Source: Periplaneta americana (Eukaryota > Arthropoda > Insecta > Blattodea > Blattidae). Taken from it: a DNA stretch of 64,000 bases. Numbering within the stretch: the first letter of the stretch is position 1; each line of letters starts with the position of its first letter. Below are positions 1 to 14,600 of this stretch, piece by piece. The notes under the pieces were generated by a model that worked only from the letters and a program-made list of their open reading frames with translations, was not told where the DNA came from and did no database searches. Where the stretch lies: assembly GCF_040183065.1 (NCBI RefSeq), contig NC_091121.1, positions 66,315,787-66,379,786 on the forward strand, given 5' to 3'. Both the position numbers and the translations under genes were made by a program.

Positions 1-275
1 CCGCAGTATGTCAGCACTGGCTGTATAAACATTTTGTATGTAGTGTTCAAAGTATTCCTAGAGCATCCCCATTTCTTGGACAATTATGTTAAAATGCAAG
101 ACAATGACCTCTAAACTTCTCATTTCTCGAGAACAGTGTTTTTTGACTTGTGGCAGTCTTCTTATAGCGGTGCGTTATACCAAATGAACAAGCTAATGAA
201 ATACATACAGATATAATACAAATACACTGCAAGATTTAGCAAGATCTTTTTTTAAATGAGAAACGAGTAACGTAC
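1..275. other. Intron of TMEM67 at the window edge; no exon seen
   Basis: None of the six frames matches the expected next meckelin exon, so this is read as intron. The minus strand has short open stretches broken by a stop, perhaps an old mobile element, but I cannot assign it. Confidence 0.4.
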
Positions 276-456
276 AGAATTGATAGGGGCCATCACTTTT
301 CTGTAGTAGGACCGCAATTGGAGGGGAATTGCCATCTGGAATGTTTGTTGATCTGAACCAGGCAAAAGTCCTCTATGTCCACATAAATCTTCTTCTTCTC
401 TCTGAAGTTGTCCTAACATCGTTTGCATATCTGTATCAGCAAAGCCATGTGCTGAT
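276..456 (-). CDS. TMEM67: TMEM67 exon 12, last exon in the window
   Basis: The acceptor CTTATAG precedes 456 and the donor GTACGT follows 276. It encodes SAHGFADTDMQTM and DLCGHRGLLPGSDQQTF, aligning with human SVHGHADTNMEEM and NLCSQRGLVPNTDGQTF. It ends in phase 0. Confidence 0.95.
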
Positions 457-1187
457 CTATAAGACAAGACATTAAAAAAATTAATATCATTATACATAAA
501 TCCATAATTTCTTTTGTTCTACATGAATATGCTTACAATGTTTCTCCCATTAAAATGCAGAAAAGTTAATTAATTACAAGTAAAACATGTATGTCATTGT
601 CATTACAATAAATTTACCTATCTATGAATATGCCTAGAAAGGCAAAAATAGACGATATAAAACACAATTAGATTACTTCACTTTTCATACCGTAATTCGA
701 ATAGCCTACATCTACTTTCAAATTCTCAGAATATTCTTTCGTATAAAATAATCACTTTTGTAAACATTCGACGGTTACTAATACTAATTATTATTAGGTA
801 ACACTATAAAAAAAAGTAGAGACATTTTGTTACGGTACTAATAAGTTTTATAGCTTCTCTAAGTAGCCTGTCTTACCTTCCATGAATGTAGAATCCATAA
901 TTTTCCAGTGCAAGAATAAAGACACTGATGTTTGCCATGGAACAAATGTCCACAAATTCATGAATTACATTCTTGATGTATCTTTCATATATAGATACCA
1001 TGAAGGTCCACTAAATAAAATATAAACACAACGTAAGTGTATATCTTTACAACAGTAATATTGTAATAGTGGTAGTGGTAATACAATAATAATGATGATG
1101 ATAATGATAATCATTAAAATAAACATAATGATCTTTTCCTTTTTCCCTTCAAGTATTAGACCCTATGGCCTGTTACGAGCCCATGGT

Positions 1188-1247
<60 letters not shown>

Positions 1248-4200
1248 GTAACCTCCTCCTGAAAAAGAATTAGAAAATAATTTTAATGGACAAATTTAAA
1301 TATCCTAGAGCAATATTTAATGAAATTGGGAACAATGATGAGGACATTAAATGCACATGATTGAAGACAGGAAGATTATAAGAAATAATAATTGAAACAT
1401 GATTGTGTGAAATGTGTCTGTCTGTGTATGTGTGGCATGCGTGTATGTACTGTACCTGTAGGAAATAAACTAGCAAATAGACCATTACTCCTACAGCAAA
1501 CTGACAAATCAAGCTTGGAGAACTGTTCTTCATGTACTCTGGTTGTGTTGTATGAAGCTCAGGATCGGCGACAGCCCAGTTTTCAACTCCAAGCACCTAG
1601 TAACAATGCAAATGATACATTAACGTCATGTATCTGTTGCAATTTACTTTGGACCACAATGCCTGTATCCATCCATTCATCCGCTCACCTTCAATATGAA
1701 AACGGTCACTACAAGCTGGAACATGAGACTAACTTTTCTCGTAGTCTGTATTTCATTCCATTCATTAGCTACAAAGTAAGTTCTCCATATACTAATAGGC
1801 TGTTCTGAAGTGTCTGATGCGTTCAGTTGACTTCGAGGTCGAATTACAGAACTCCTGGCCCTCGGCCTCTCCCAGTCAATGAAGAATATATCAATTGAAA
1901 TTTGTCTCCAAATTAAATGAATTACTTCAACTATCTGAAACAAAAACGTTTGAAATCACTACTAAGGTGTATAAGATTCGTAACTATTTCTGGCTATGAA
2001 ATTAAAATTCAGCCTCAGACGTAAATCATTACAGCACACCATGTACTCGTACAGTCAGTGCAAAATAAAATTTACTTAAACTATTTGACCTGTACCATGC
2101 AACAAACATGTTTGGGTATTGTTTTCAGCAGTCTTTCAATTCTTTCATTCTCGACATAACACCACTCTCTGAGATATTCATTTTTGCCATTAAAGTTATT
2201 GTTATAGTTTTAACTAAGGATGAAATATGGCCTCCGGCATATAGCAGGCAGTAGCGAATTTTACTCGAGATCTGAGACTGTGTTCGGGCATGGGTTCGAA
2301 TCCCACTTGGACTGATTATCTGTTTTGGTTTTTTTTCGAGGTTCATATGAACCTTCTAATTATAAAGAGTGTTAAAATCATATCTTAAAGTTATGAATCA
2401 CCCTATATAGATCAGCCTAAACAATAATCGCTCTCTCCCACAGATAGCAATCTATTTTAAAAATTGTGTGTTAATTATAAATGTTATTATTTTACTTAGA
2501 TCTTCAACGAAATTGTCTACACTTAGCAAAGCAAAGTGCATCCATCATGCATTATGCATCATGTTGTTTAGTAAACTGTCCCAAGACAGATCTGAACCCC
2601 ACAAGTAATACCAACAAGGCACCAGTTATGAGGCAACTAGGCCAGGAGATAATGGTAGGATGGCCAGTTCCTTTCCCCCTCCATTGCAGACTTGGTCGAT
2701 TAGCTACATATTATGCTAATCAGACTTCAGATGCATACGAACAATTTGTTCTTCCTCTGACACATATCGTCCAGTGAGATGTACTGCCTGATAATAAATG
2801 TACATATCAGCCAGAACCTCAATCATCATATGATACGAATGTTAGCAGCAATAGCAGTGACAGTGGTAGTACAATAAGTGTCGTACCCAAATGTGAATGC
2901 AAAGCATTGCCATTTATAAAAATATTATATGGCTTACTAATTCATGCAATCACCCCATGCTTTTCATTCTTCTTCACCTTTTATTCCAGGAAAATAATCT
3001 AAAACCTTCACAGAACTCTATGTGATACGCAGAACTGGCCAGTATTTGAAATAATTTGTATTTTGTATTTTGTAATTTGTAAGGATTTTCGAAAGTATTT
3101 TGTATTTTGTATTTTGTATTTAAATACATAAAATTGATGTATTTTGTATTTCAAATACTCAAGATACTTTTTTCTTTTTCTTGTCCTTCAAGTTTTGGAT
3201 TTGGATTTGGATTTGAAGAATGAACTTTTATCTTATTTGCCTGCCCATTTCAGATGTACTAGCCATACACTTAGTTTTCTTGCCACAACTGATTTCTTAA
3301 TGCCATAAAGAAATCTCCAGCAGCATCAAGGATTCATCACCCAACACTTGCTAAATGTTCAGCATTATGGAATGCGTCTAGGAGACCCAAATCCTCAGAA
3401 ATTATATCAGATGTCTTGAAATATTCAATAAAGTTTCCTTGCCCAACTCAATGGAATTCTCAAATATTGCAATTCAAACATAATATAAACAGTATATGTG
3501 AAAAACTGGGATTGCCAACCTTCAAAGATGTTGGGTTTCAGTACCTTGAAGAATATTGTGCAGTTCTGAAACCCATTGCCGTAGCCCTTGATTTAATGCA
3601 AAATGAGAAGACCTGCTATTAATGCCAACTTTTGTCCACATTAATTTCCCTCAAAAACAGATTAAATATTCTGTTACTTAGCAATTTATGCCATGTATTC
3701 CAAGTAACTCCAATCCTAATAAGTTCGCTTTCATCAAGATTTAAAGCGATGTTTGATCTGACCCTAGAAGCAAATTGAGCTATTTTGGCAGCTTGCTTCC
3801 ACCCATCATTGAAGATGAGATGGCTACCTGACACTGCCTCACCAAATGATAAGAAGAGGACACAGAATATGTGCGTGAAATCAGCTGAGCAGTTCTCTGC
3901 TACACCTTTGGTCAGTTCAGATGATGAAAACAATTTTTGTGTTTTCAACTCAAGTACAACAGACTTTGAAAAGCAAAAAGAAAAGAACTTATCTACTGCG
4001 GAGCATAAGCTCATACAATTCTTCAATGGCAAAGGGACAACCCTGTACACTCTAGAGAATTACCAAACAGTGAAACAAGCTTTATAAAGTATAATACAAG
4101 TTTGTGTTCCTCTGCGCCTGTAGAAAGACTGTTCTGTTTTGCAGGATTTATTCATTCACCAGCAAGGGGATCCTTATCTGATAAACTTTTTGAGAAACTG

Positions 4201-7200
4201 TTTTTTTTAAGGGAGCAGTAATTATTCATATGTAGCATAATTTCATTGCTGACTGGGAAAAGGAAGAATGTTCAGTTACAGTGTTTATATAAAACTTCGA
4301 AATAAAAATACTTTTAATGTTAATATAATATTTTAGATTTTCAGCAATATTCTTATTTCTTTAGGCCTACATATTGTATCGAGTATTTGAAATACAAATG
4401 TATTTTGCTTAATTTTTTAAAAGTATTTTGTATTTGTATTTCAAATACAATTTTTTTAAGTATTTTGTATTTGTATTTGAAATACTTGGATGTCAGTATT
4501 TTGCCCAGCCCTGGTGATACGACATACTGTTCCTCCAGATTTTAATACGATAAATAATTAGAAGCTATATGTAACTGTTTATTTTTATTACAGCTGTCGT
4601 TTTCGGTGGTCTAGTGGCTACCATTCCTGCCTCTGCGGCAAAGATACATATGTTTGATGCATCTTTAGGGGAAAATATCCTAATTACAGTTGTCACCAGA
4701 TAAGAAAGTAAAGGTGTTGGGGCCCCTTGTAGTAGATTTACTGCATATAAAAGATCGTTTTGTTTGTGGATAGAGGAAAAATTCTATGCACAGTTTTGCA
4801 ATTACAGTAGAACCTCTATCATCCATGGTAATGAAGGGGGTGGACTGAATGGTTAACCGAAAAAATTGGATAAACCGTATCATAAAATATTTTCGTAAAT
4901 TAAGAGAATAATACTTGTACTATCGTAATTTTCTTTGTGGTCTTACGTTTAACATGCAAGGTAGTGAATCAGAAGTTCACTCATTCAAGTCTGGTTGTCA
5001 AGGGGCAAGGAAACTCCTTGCAATGGCTGTCAGCAAAAAGATAGCAATAGTAGCGGTCTCATATTGTAGATTTACATACTTTATACACTTCATCCTTGAT
5101 TTCTTTTTTTTTTTATTAAATCGCGCATATTTGTACTACCATCTCGTATTCTGGTGTGAAATGAGCCACAATTTCTCTTTTTCCAAACTGCTCAGTTATT
5201 TGCATTTTTGTCGATACTTAGCACAACATGTTTTTTTTTGACATTGTGAAGTAAAGTACATTTTATATTGAAGTTGAATAAACCAAATTGTGTAAGTGTA
5301 AACGCATGTAATAACACTCTCTAGAAAAAATACGTACTAATATAACGTAAAGTAGTAACTTCATATATTTCTGTAGCAAAACAAAGCAAGAGACGTTAAC
5401 ATATCAGTAAGAGGTGCACAAACTGAAAACTAAAGTCAATACCAGTTTATAAGAACTAATGATTTGGTTGCCAAGTGCTCGACATTAGAAACAAATCAAC
5501 CAGTCAACCATTAACCACTATGTATTAATACATAATCTCTATCTTAATGACGTAAAAATCTTTCACCTGTACATAAAAATGTGCTACACCCCCAGCTTCA
5601 TACGAGCAAAGCATAAGTATCTTTCATGTAATAGGTAAATACTGCATCTACCATTGACCATCAGATCTGTGGACACATCACAGTGATAGCACAATTTTGC
5701 CCATTTTTTTCATTTTATGAATAATGGAGAATGAAGAAATAGTGTAATTATGGGAAGGGGAACTGGAGTACAGTGAGAGAATCTGTTTCAACACCGAATT
5801 AATTAATCACAAACTCCGCTTGGATGCAATGAAAACTTAACTCAGGCCTTTGATATGAAAAGCCGATGCTTTACTCAATTTGTTAGCAGTTCTTTCAGCA
5901 AATTACCTTAAGAGAAAAAGCTGAGATAATATAGCTTTTGACAAGATCATCTTGTTTCTGTGCTGGCAGCAATATTTGTATCACACTCTGTCCCTTGTAA
6001 AACGTGAAAGTATGAATACTTGCACACGCCACAACAAAGAAGAACACATTGGCGAGATTCCCACATGAAAATACGATCAGCTGGCCTAGAGTGACGAGGT
6101 CAATGCCGACTCTGCCTGATCGCCGGGAACAACTCCATGTCTCTATGCCTGACCAGACCACAGCAAGGGCACTCAGGACGCCCATCGAAACCTGAACGAG
6201 TTGAAAAATAGTGGAAATATAAACAGATCATTTACTACACACAAGGAAGTAGATTACTGAGGGAATTCAAATTTGATCTGGAATTTATTTGTGAACATTG
6301 CATAACACATAAAATTCAAACCATGATTATTTATCAAAATATTTTCAGAAGAGAATGAATTAACAGTGACTTAGAGATGGCCAAATTATTAGACTAAAAC
6401 GGTTTTTCTTGGAAACATAATATAATTCGTCATATCTACTATCAGTATAATTCACAGAGTCTCTACTGTTGTAAATATGATTGTTTACATCTTCTGGTAT
6501 ATTTTTCCAATGATTGGATATATCTTGTCTGTGTTGGTACTATTAGTGTTTTAATTATACAGAAATAACTTTGAAGATTTTCAGAACGAATAGCTATGTT
6601 GTATGTAACAAAAAAATTATGATATTATATTGGTGGAAAGTTAATAGTTTTTGTCTTATGTTTAACAACCTCTTATTCGATAACTATTACGAGTAGGATC
6701 GTGATTTTTGTCCATATCTATAGAAAATCTAATAAAGAATAATTTATCCCTCTGGTGTACTTGAATAGCGTGTATGGTTTTCGTGTAAATTTAATTTTAC
6801 AAACCTCTACTTTCAAGCCACTACACAAAGTGAACAGGTTGCAACGTCGCACCAGAGAACAGCTCACCTAGTGAAACACACTGAGTTTGTTGACCTCTTA
6901 CATTTGTATCACGAGAAAAGTGTGTTAATGGCGATGTTGCTGGACTGCTGAAATTTCGAACTTAATTTTCTAATTAACTGTGCATTTAATCACAGAACGT
7001 AATATAATGTTTCCTATTCATTTAAGTGTACCCTATTGTCCCTATCAATCAGGAAGGTTATTTCACTTTCACCCTGTATACTGCAGAAAATATTGAACAG
7101 TCTGTTCTCCAATGACCTGTAAAAAGGCTAGATATGAACCAAATTGAAAATCTGTTATCTATACCAGAGGTAATCAGCACAGTGTAGCATCTCTTACCCG

Positions 7201-8607
7201 TGGATAAGAGCCTACACTATGGTGCATCTGTGGCTGCTGGCAGGTATGCTCTCTCCCTCTTCCTGCTGCATGACAGACCATATTACGATGCACTGTTTAC
7301 CCGTTACCCATTTCAGCAAATGCTGATGACCACTGGTCTATACTGAAGAATAAACTGAATAAAAAGAAGCTTATGACAAAATATGGACTCATTGAAGCAC
7401 AGAGTGATATCTGCCTAAATAAATCTTATATTTAAAGGAAGTGTCAAACTTAGGTTTCCAACATCCCCGACAAAATGAACATATCAATGAAGAATAAGGG
7501 AATGTTCACAAAATATTTGTAACCTCCGGACTCAATTTTCTGTTCATTATTTCTGTGGAAAATACATTTTTGTTCATTATTTCTGCCGATAAATACAGCT
7601 TTGTTGCACATGTAATCACTTTAGTCTAGTAATTTGGCTACCTCTTTAGAGTTGGAAACGTTCAAGACCTCGAGAGACTATGGCAGCAAAAAATTGTACA
7701 AGGAAAACTGACTTAAGATTCTAGATGTTAATCGCAAATAAATAACCCTAACGTGCATTTGTGCATCTACGTGCATAACAACGAACCTCAATAGCATGTG
7801 ACAACGAATTATCCATTTCATACTCCACACTGAATGTAAGGGACACATGGGTGTCACTTTCAATATCTTCTTGCGTGATTTCTCCATACTTCAGGACTAA
7901 AAGCGGGGGATATATCCGACCCTCCTCCTCACGTTCTTGAATCTTCACCCTGCAAGTAGATTATATACGTATTACATCCTTTTCTACTCCTATAGGTAGA
8001 TCAAGCAAGATATAACTAAAATACTTAACTGATAAGCAAGTCTCGATTCTTAGGTTCGAAGCAATTCTATTCCTATATTGTTACTGTCAAAATTTTAACT
8101 AATACTTATTCAAGTTCAATGTACAGTATATACCTTATGGGAATTTCATGCGATCTAACAGCATTTCAATTGATTAACACCAAAATGTCCTAATTGACTA
8201 ACTTATTACAGTACCGATATTTATTATGTTACTTGTTGTCTGTTTAGTTACTTCTTTATCGGGAAATATCAAACATCTGGTAAGAATGTTGTAATACTCT
8301 AGAAGTGTTTTCAGGCTGTTCACGAAGTGTGAGGTGATGAGTTTGAATACTGTAGCAGATGTAAAAGTTATTACATTACGGTACAAAATGAATGAAATTA
8401 TTTGTTCAAAGATGTGTTACACTAACAGTGGCAGTTCAAATTCACGCCCATGGACCATTATTATGAAATTAGTTTACAATGTTATACTTATCGCATGAGC
8501 TAATATATGAAGAAACAGTAAAATTTCACAATACTACATAATATTGTACAACATATAAAATATGGACATTGCGATAGTTACACTAACACAGTGCTGCTAT
8601 GGCAATT

Positions 8608-8657
<50 letters not shown>

Positions 8658-11600
8658 CCTAAATACATGTCAGAAAAAAATAATTTGAGTTATAGAGATC
8701 CTAAAAATCAGAGATTAATAATCATACAAAAATGTCATACCTACACATGTGATATCTAGGTAACTGATCAAAAGTGTGTTCCATTTCCTAATAGAAGCTA
8801 TCCTTTATATGGTCATCTTTCTCTTCTGTAGGGATGTGAGCATTCATAAGTACGATATCGCACCATCTACCCTTAAGTACTAAATACGATAACCATCAGT
8901 GATAAATTCGACCTTTTTTACTGCTGATTTTATTCTTTTATGAACAAAGAATCCTGTTCCTAATTTGTAATCATTGTTTCCTTTCCCATAATACAACAAG
9001 TAATCTCCTATTCGTGATACGCCATTTCATCTAACCTAACGTCCTGTATCTCCCTCAAAATCTATTCTATATCTAGCTAGTTCTTTTGCTATCCCCTCCT
9101 ATTCTATATAGACTTGTAACATTCCAATAACCAAATCTCATAACCTTATTTCTTTGCTGTGGACGTTACAGAGAAGCAAAAGAAAATACATTACTTTTTT
9201 AAATCTGTATTCGCAAATAATTTTAATGGATGTACCGTAATATGCAAGCATGTTAAAGACAATTTTTACCAAACCTTTACCGATGTATATTCTTATTAAT
9301 AAAAAAACATGGTAGGTTAAATTGTTTTTAAATACATTACGCACTACACATGAGAAGTTTTGATTTAAAAATTGAAAACTGACGTGAAACCGAAACAGTA
9401 CACTCTTGATTGCTCAGAGAAAATTTCTTAACTGAGTCAGGGAAATGGATATCAAAATTTCTGTGTGAACCCTGTCTAAGTGCATTATCAACATGTGTTG
9501 CCACACAACTTTAGATTTACTTAATAAAACTGCAAGTACTTTCATACAAGAAGTGAACGTCATGCATATTCAACAAGTGCTTCCATTTTATATGCAGGAC
9601 AACTTCCCAGAAATATATGTACCGATATATAATACTGTCACTGTAAATTACATGGAACTGATTGTAATTACCATACCTCAGTGTGCATGACTTCAGGTAT
9701 CTTATAACATAAGGAACATCCTCCACTTTTCCTTTCGACTTGTCAGTTGCAGATTTTACACCTCCTATTTTATCAATGAGAAAGAACCTTCTGGTCAATT
9801 GCCATTGGGACCTGTCTGAATCCTGTAAATTGATTAATAATTACATTACTACAAATAAAACAAATTCGCAAGTTACAATAAGATTTTGTTCTGTTAATTA
9901 TTTACCTTATTTGTAGATCTTCCTCCCACTTTAAGATCCAGCGCCAACACGGGAACTGCATACAATCGCGATTCCCCTCCTTCCCAATACTGCACATAAA
10001 GATCCAGAAACTCTGTCTCTCTTAGCTGCACTAGCTGACTAGCAGGTAACGTGCAAGAATGGTGATAGCGGGAACCAAAACGCAGTCCAGAATTCAGAGA
10101 CGTCCACGACCCAGGACACAATTGAAGGAAACTTCCAGTAGCAGAAGATATTTTCTTAAAATGTCCATCAGGAGCAAAGCGAACAACGGTCAGGTTCAAC
10201 ATCTTGTTCTGAAAATAATAATAAAAGACTAATGATTAACTAATTTTCTTCAAGTAAAACATGCAAACAATTAACTCTCATTTTTGTATTTGCGTCTAAT
10301 GAGTTCTAGTAATAAAGAACTACATTCATATATTGAATAACAACATCGTAACAACACAGTTTACACCTATCTCTTTCAACAAAACACTACAAATATCTCC
10401 CAGAAAAATATTATTTCATATTTATTCGAGAAAAATCAGATTAATTTTAATTTCGTTTCATGTCGTATAGCTTACCAATAGTCTTGTGTTACAAGACAAA
10501 TCAATTTTTGACAGCATATACAGAGGAGGGCAGAGAGAAGATATGCCTCGCACCCCCTTTTATTTATGGTGATCACGTTTGACTAACGTGAACTAAGTTA
10601 ATACGAGGGTCATATTGAAAGTCATAAACAACCTATTATTATAAATCTTAGTTTTTATTTTTTAGACAAACCAGGTACATCATCTTAATTTACAGACTTT
10701 TCTGTCACTTTTCAACATATTCTCCATTTCTTTGCACACATTTTTCCCCCTGTTCTGTAAGTTTGAAAATTTCATTCCTGTAGAAGTCCGTTTCATCTTC
10801 CCGAAGACACTGATGGACTGCTTTCGGGATGTCCTCCAGTATCTCGTAGCATTGGCCTCCCAGCTGCTCCTTTACAGAACCGAAAAGATGGTAGTCGGAC
10901 GGTCCCAAGTCGGGATTGTAGGGAGATTGCGGAAGAGTTTCCCACCCAAATGTTCTGATTTACTCTGTGGTGACACGATCAGTGTGAGGCCATGTGTTAT
11001 CGTGTTGCAAGATCTTCTTTCCAGGGCATTTCTCGTACTATGCACGACAGAACTTCAAAACTGTCTGAATGTAGTGGACAGCATTTATGGTGTGTTCAGG
11101 TTCAAGGAATTCAACCAAAATGCATCCCAAAGCTCATCAACTCTTTCCTTGTTGCGTTCCATGGAGGCAGTTCAAGGACGATCGCAACGAGGCTCATCTT
11201 GGATGTTAGTGTTCTCATCTTCGAAATGTTTCACCCATCTTCTAACATTGCTGGCGCCCATGCACACATCTCCATATGCATGCTGAAGTCTGAGGTGAAT
11301 TTCAGCAGCAGATTTTTCTTCTTTAACAAGGAATTTAATGACAGCACGCTGTCGAAACGAACCATCGTTGTCGACCATTTTGCACACATTGCCTGTGGTC
11401 ACATGATAGAAATTAATGACGTCACAGTATGTCAATACATAGTGTAAAATCTGTAGATTATGATCATATAATCGTTTTTGTTACATTGTTGAAACAGAAA
11501 TTATAGCAATGTGTTGCTCGTGACATTCAGTAAATACCTAGTTGACTAGTTTCAGCTTATTAGGAGCCACCTTAAAATATCTATTTTCTTCAGGGATTCC

Positions 11601-14600
11601 AGTCTAGAAAGTAATAATTTAAGATCTCGATGTAGGAGGATAAGGGTGAAATATAATTTTTTCTAAGAAAGACTGGAATAAATATAGGGTAATCAATGAA
11701 TATGTACATACGAATTTTTAAATCTACTTTATAAAAGAAAAATGAACTGAAAAGCATGTCACAATGCACTTCTTGCCCTCCCCGTTACAGTGATATTATG
11801 TAGCTGCTCCATGCTAACAAGACTATTAATGTTTAATACTGAATTCATGGCTTTTAATTTCATGTTTCTTTCCTGTGTACCAGTACATTAAAATGTACCC
11901 TTATATCTAATTAAAATTCAGTGTATGTTTAGGAATTTTCTTAAAGGAGCAATTTAAAAAACTCAATTTTCACTAAAAAACGCATTGTAAAGGCATACTT
12001 AGTAAAACAGGGCATTTCAGGCCGTGATGTCACGTGTGGCTCATCTCTCACTAAGCCAGACCCTTCTCATTTAAACAAGCGGTGTGATGCAAGATTCGGT
12101 GTGTATTTAGGGGCTTTTCATTGTTTGTAATGAATATGGATAATTTTTCGTCCGTATATGTTTGAATCAGAAGTCGACTAGAACAAAGACATGGAACAAG
12201 GCAACAGAAGACCTGGGCGAGGAGGAAATAGACGAAACGACATAAAAAGGTGTGAATGTGGAGTGTGCGTAATTTATGCCAAAAGCAGAAGAAAATGTGT
12301 GCTATCATGAAAGTGAACTTATTTGTAAGTTGCGAGAGAGTATTGAGTGCATTACCAGTCACATAAACTTCAATAGTGTAATTTTAAATTTAGACACTAA
12401 ACACGGCTAGACACATAAAGAGATGCACGCTATAACAGACTTCGAAAGAAAAGAACTATAGTCTCGTCGCTCTAATTTCCGGCAGCCAATCGCGTTTCAG
12501 GTCGGCTACATTTAAACGTGTGCGTCTTGTGATTCGCTCATGAAGACGTTATTCATTTCTTAAGGCTCGATAAATACTTAATCGCCCGCCATTTTGGCTC
12601 TTTCGTTGGCGTTCGCAGAAAGCACACGAAGACGTTATTTGCTGCTCAATTATTTGCTGAATTACAGTGCATTTGATTTATTATCATAGGAGCTACGACA
12701 TGATAATGTTTAACGGTGTGATAAATAGATTCCTCGTATGGTAGCTCGGAAACGAAAGAACAAAAATGGCGAACGATACTACCTACCTAGACTTTATAGA
12801 GCCTTCACTTCCTAAGACGTAAGCAAAAAGGTGGAGTCACGCTGGAAATAACAGCGTCGCGACTTTAAGTAATATTATGAACGAGGTTTTAAATTTGTGG
12901 CATACAGACAATTTTTCTAATGGGTTAATTGTTGGACACCTTTGGGAGAAAAATAGAAAAGAACTTATTTCATGTGTTGTGGATAACATTAGAAGGAAAT
13001 GCCCGGAATCAGATGGGATATGTCAGTTTTAAAACCCGCAGACAGCAGAGAAATTGTGTATTTTGAATAGGCACTTAGAAATTTTTAATGCTTTCGTATT
13101 TGAATCGATTAGTATTAATAGCAATTTAGTTATTTTTATTTTTATTGCTGTTTAAAATTTTTTAGTCTATGACCCACTGTTTAGTATTGAAATGGAAAAA
13201 GTTTTTGCTCTTCGTTATGAGATTTTCAGTAGTGCATTGATAGGTGATTGATTTGTTCGGTTACAACAATAATAGGCTAATCGATTTAAACACGTTTAAA
13301 GATTTTACACTATATTGTTTTTATTGATTTTTAATTAGATGTAAACTACATGAAATTCTACAAGGAAAATGTGGTGGTAGTGGTGGTGTGGGGGTAGTGA
13401 CGATGCTGGTGGTTGTGGTGATGGTGATGTGGAGGCAGGGATGGGGGTGACGACGACACTAGTGGTGGTGGTGGTGGTGGTGGTGGTGGTGGTACCATGT
13501 GTGTACCAATGTAGAATGCTCACTTACCTTGGAGCTGGTATCCATGCTATATTTGGTAGTAATTTTCTTTCTTGATAATACAGTTTGCGCATCACCTTCT
13601 CCATAATAAAGCCAAGGCAAAGGCAGTTGAGGACTATCAGAAGTCGGAATATGTTTTGAATCTTGGAATAGTTTACAAGGACTCCCGACATAGTCATCAC
13701 GAAACATTACCAAGGCACACATATTAGCAACCATTTGGCAAGCAGTTTGATTTTTCATCTAAAAACATAAGAGAGTTGCTATATATTTTTTCTCAATAAA
13801 AACATATTCATACATGATAAGTATTCAGTTTATTGTATTCTCGTGTAAAATATTCTTTTTCATGCTTTTGCTTTTGTGTCTTTATTAGAGGCTTTATTAT
13901 TACTTTGTCAATCAGAGCCATATTTTACACTTTTGACATCCAGGTCTATGTATATTGTTGACTATTTATTTTACACATTTCCAATAAATCCAGGATCAGA
14001 AATGTCCAATTCCTCGATTTTTCACTGATAATTTTTATAAGAAGAAACAACAATATAAACTTGTGCTTACTGTTACACTATTGGAGTTGAAATTCTTTCG
14101 AATAGCATTAGCTAGCTACGGAATCTGTCATTTCTGTGAAAAGCAATACACACTTTAACAACGATAAACAAAAATATAAAGAAACTGTGTCATCCTTGCA
14201 TATGTCACAATCGACCTTTAAAATAAAAAAAATAAAAATAGGTAAAAACTTCATCACACTGATAACGAAAAAATTGTTGTTGTGAAATAGCAATTTCATA
14301 ACCTATATCATGCCATTAAATGTAATTTCAACACTCACCAGCAAATGTGAAAAGCAAGATAATATCCGCCTTATAATGGTTAGTGCATAAATACGACTGC
14401 CATCAATTTATTTCAATCTAACTATACGAGAGTCCCCAGACTTTTACAAACAGCAGGCAGGACATTTCAATATTATTAACACAACAATGTTTTCAGACTT
14501 ATTTATCGTTTAGATCAGTGTTCGGCATTTCTTGACTCGTGAGTCAACTCCTTAATACACAAGCGGGGAGGAGGGGTAAAGCATGATCTCCCTTCCCTTA

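Noticed and set aside
2481..2777. 98-codon open frame as a small gene
   Set aside because: It overlaps a dispersed repeat found again at 37.06-37.25 kb, and has no splice or family support.
3416..4087. A host gene encoding a hAT-like protein
   Set aside because: The coding is broken by stops and frame changes and lies within terminal inverted repeats and an 8-bp duplication, so it is a transposon remnant, not a domesticated gene.
8562..8759. 65-codon frame through the (AT)n run
   Set aside because: Alternating Ile-Tyr is what an AT repeat encodes; no other support.
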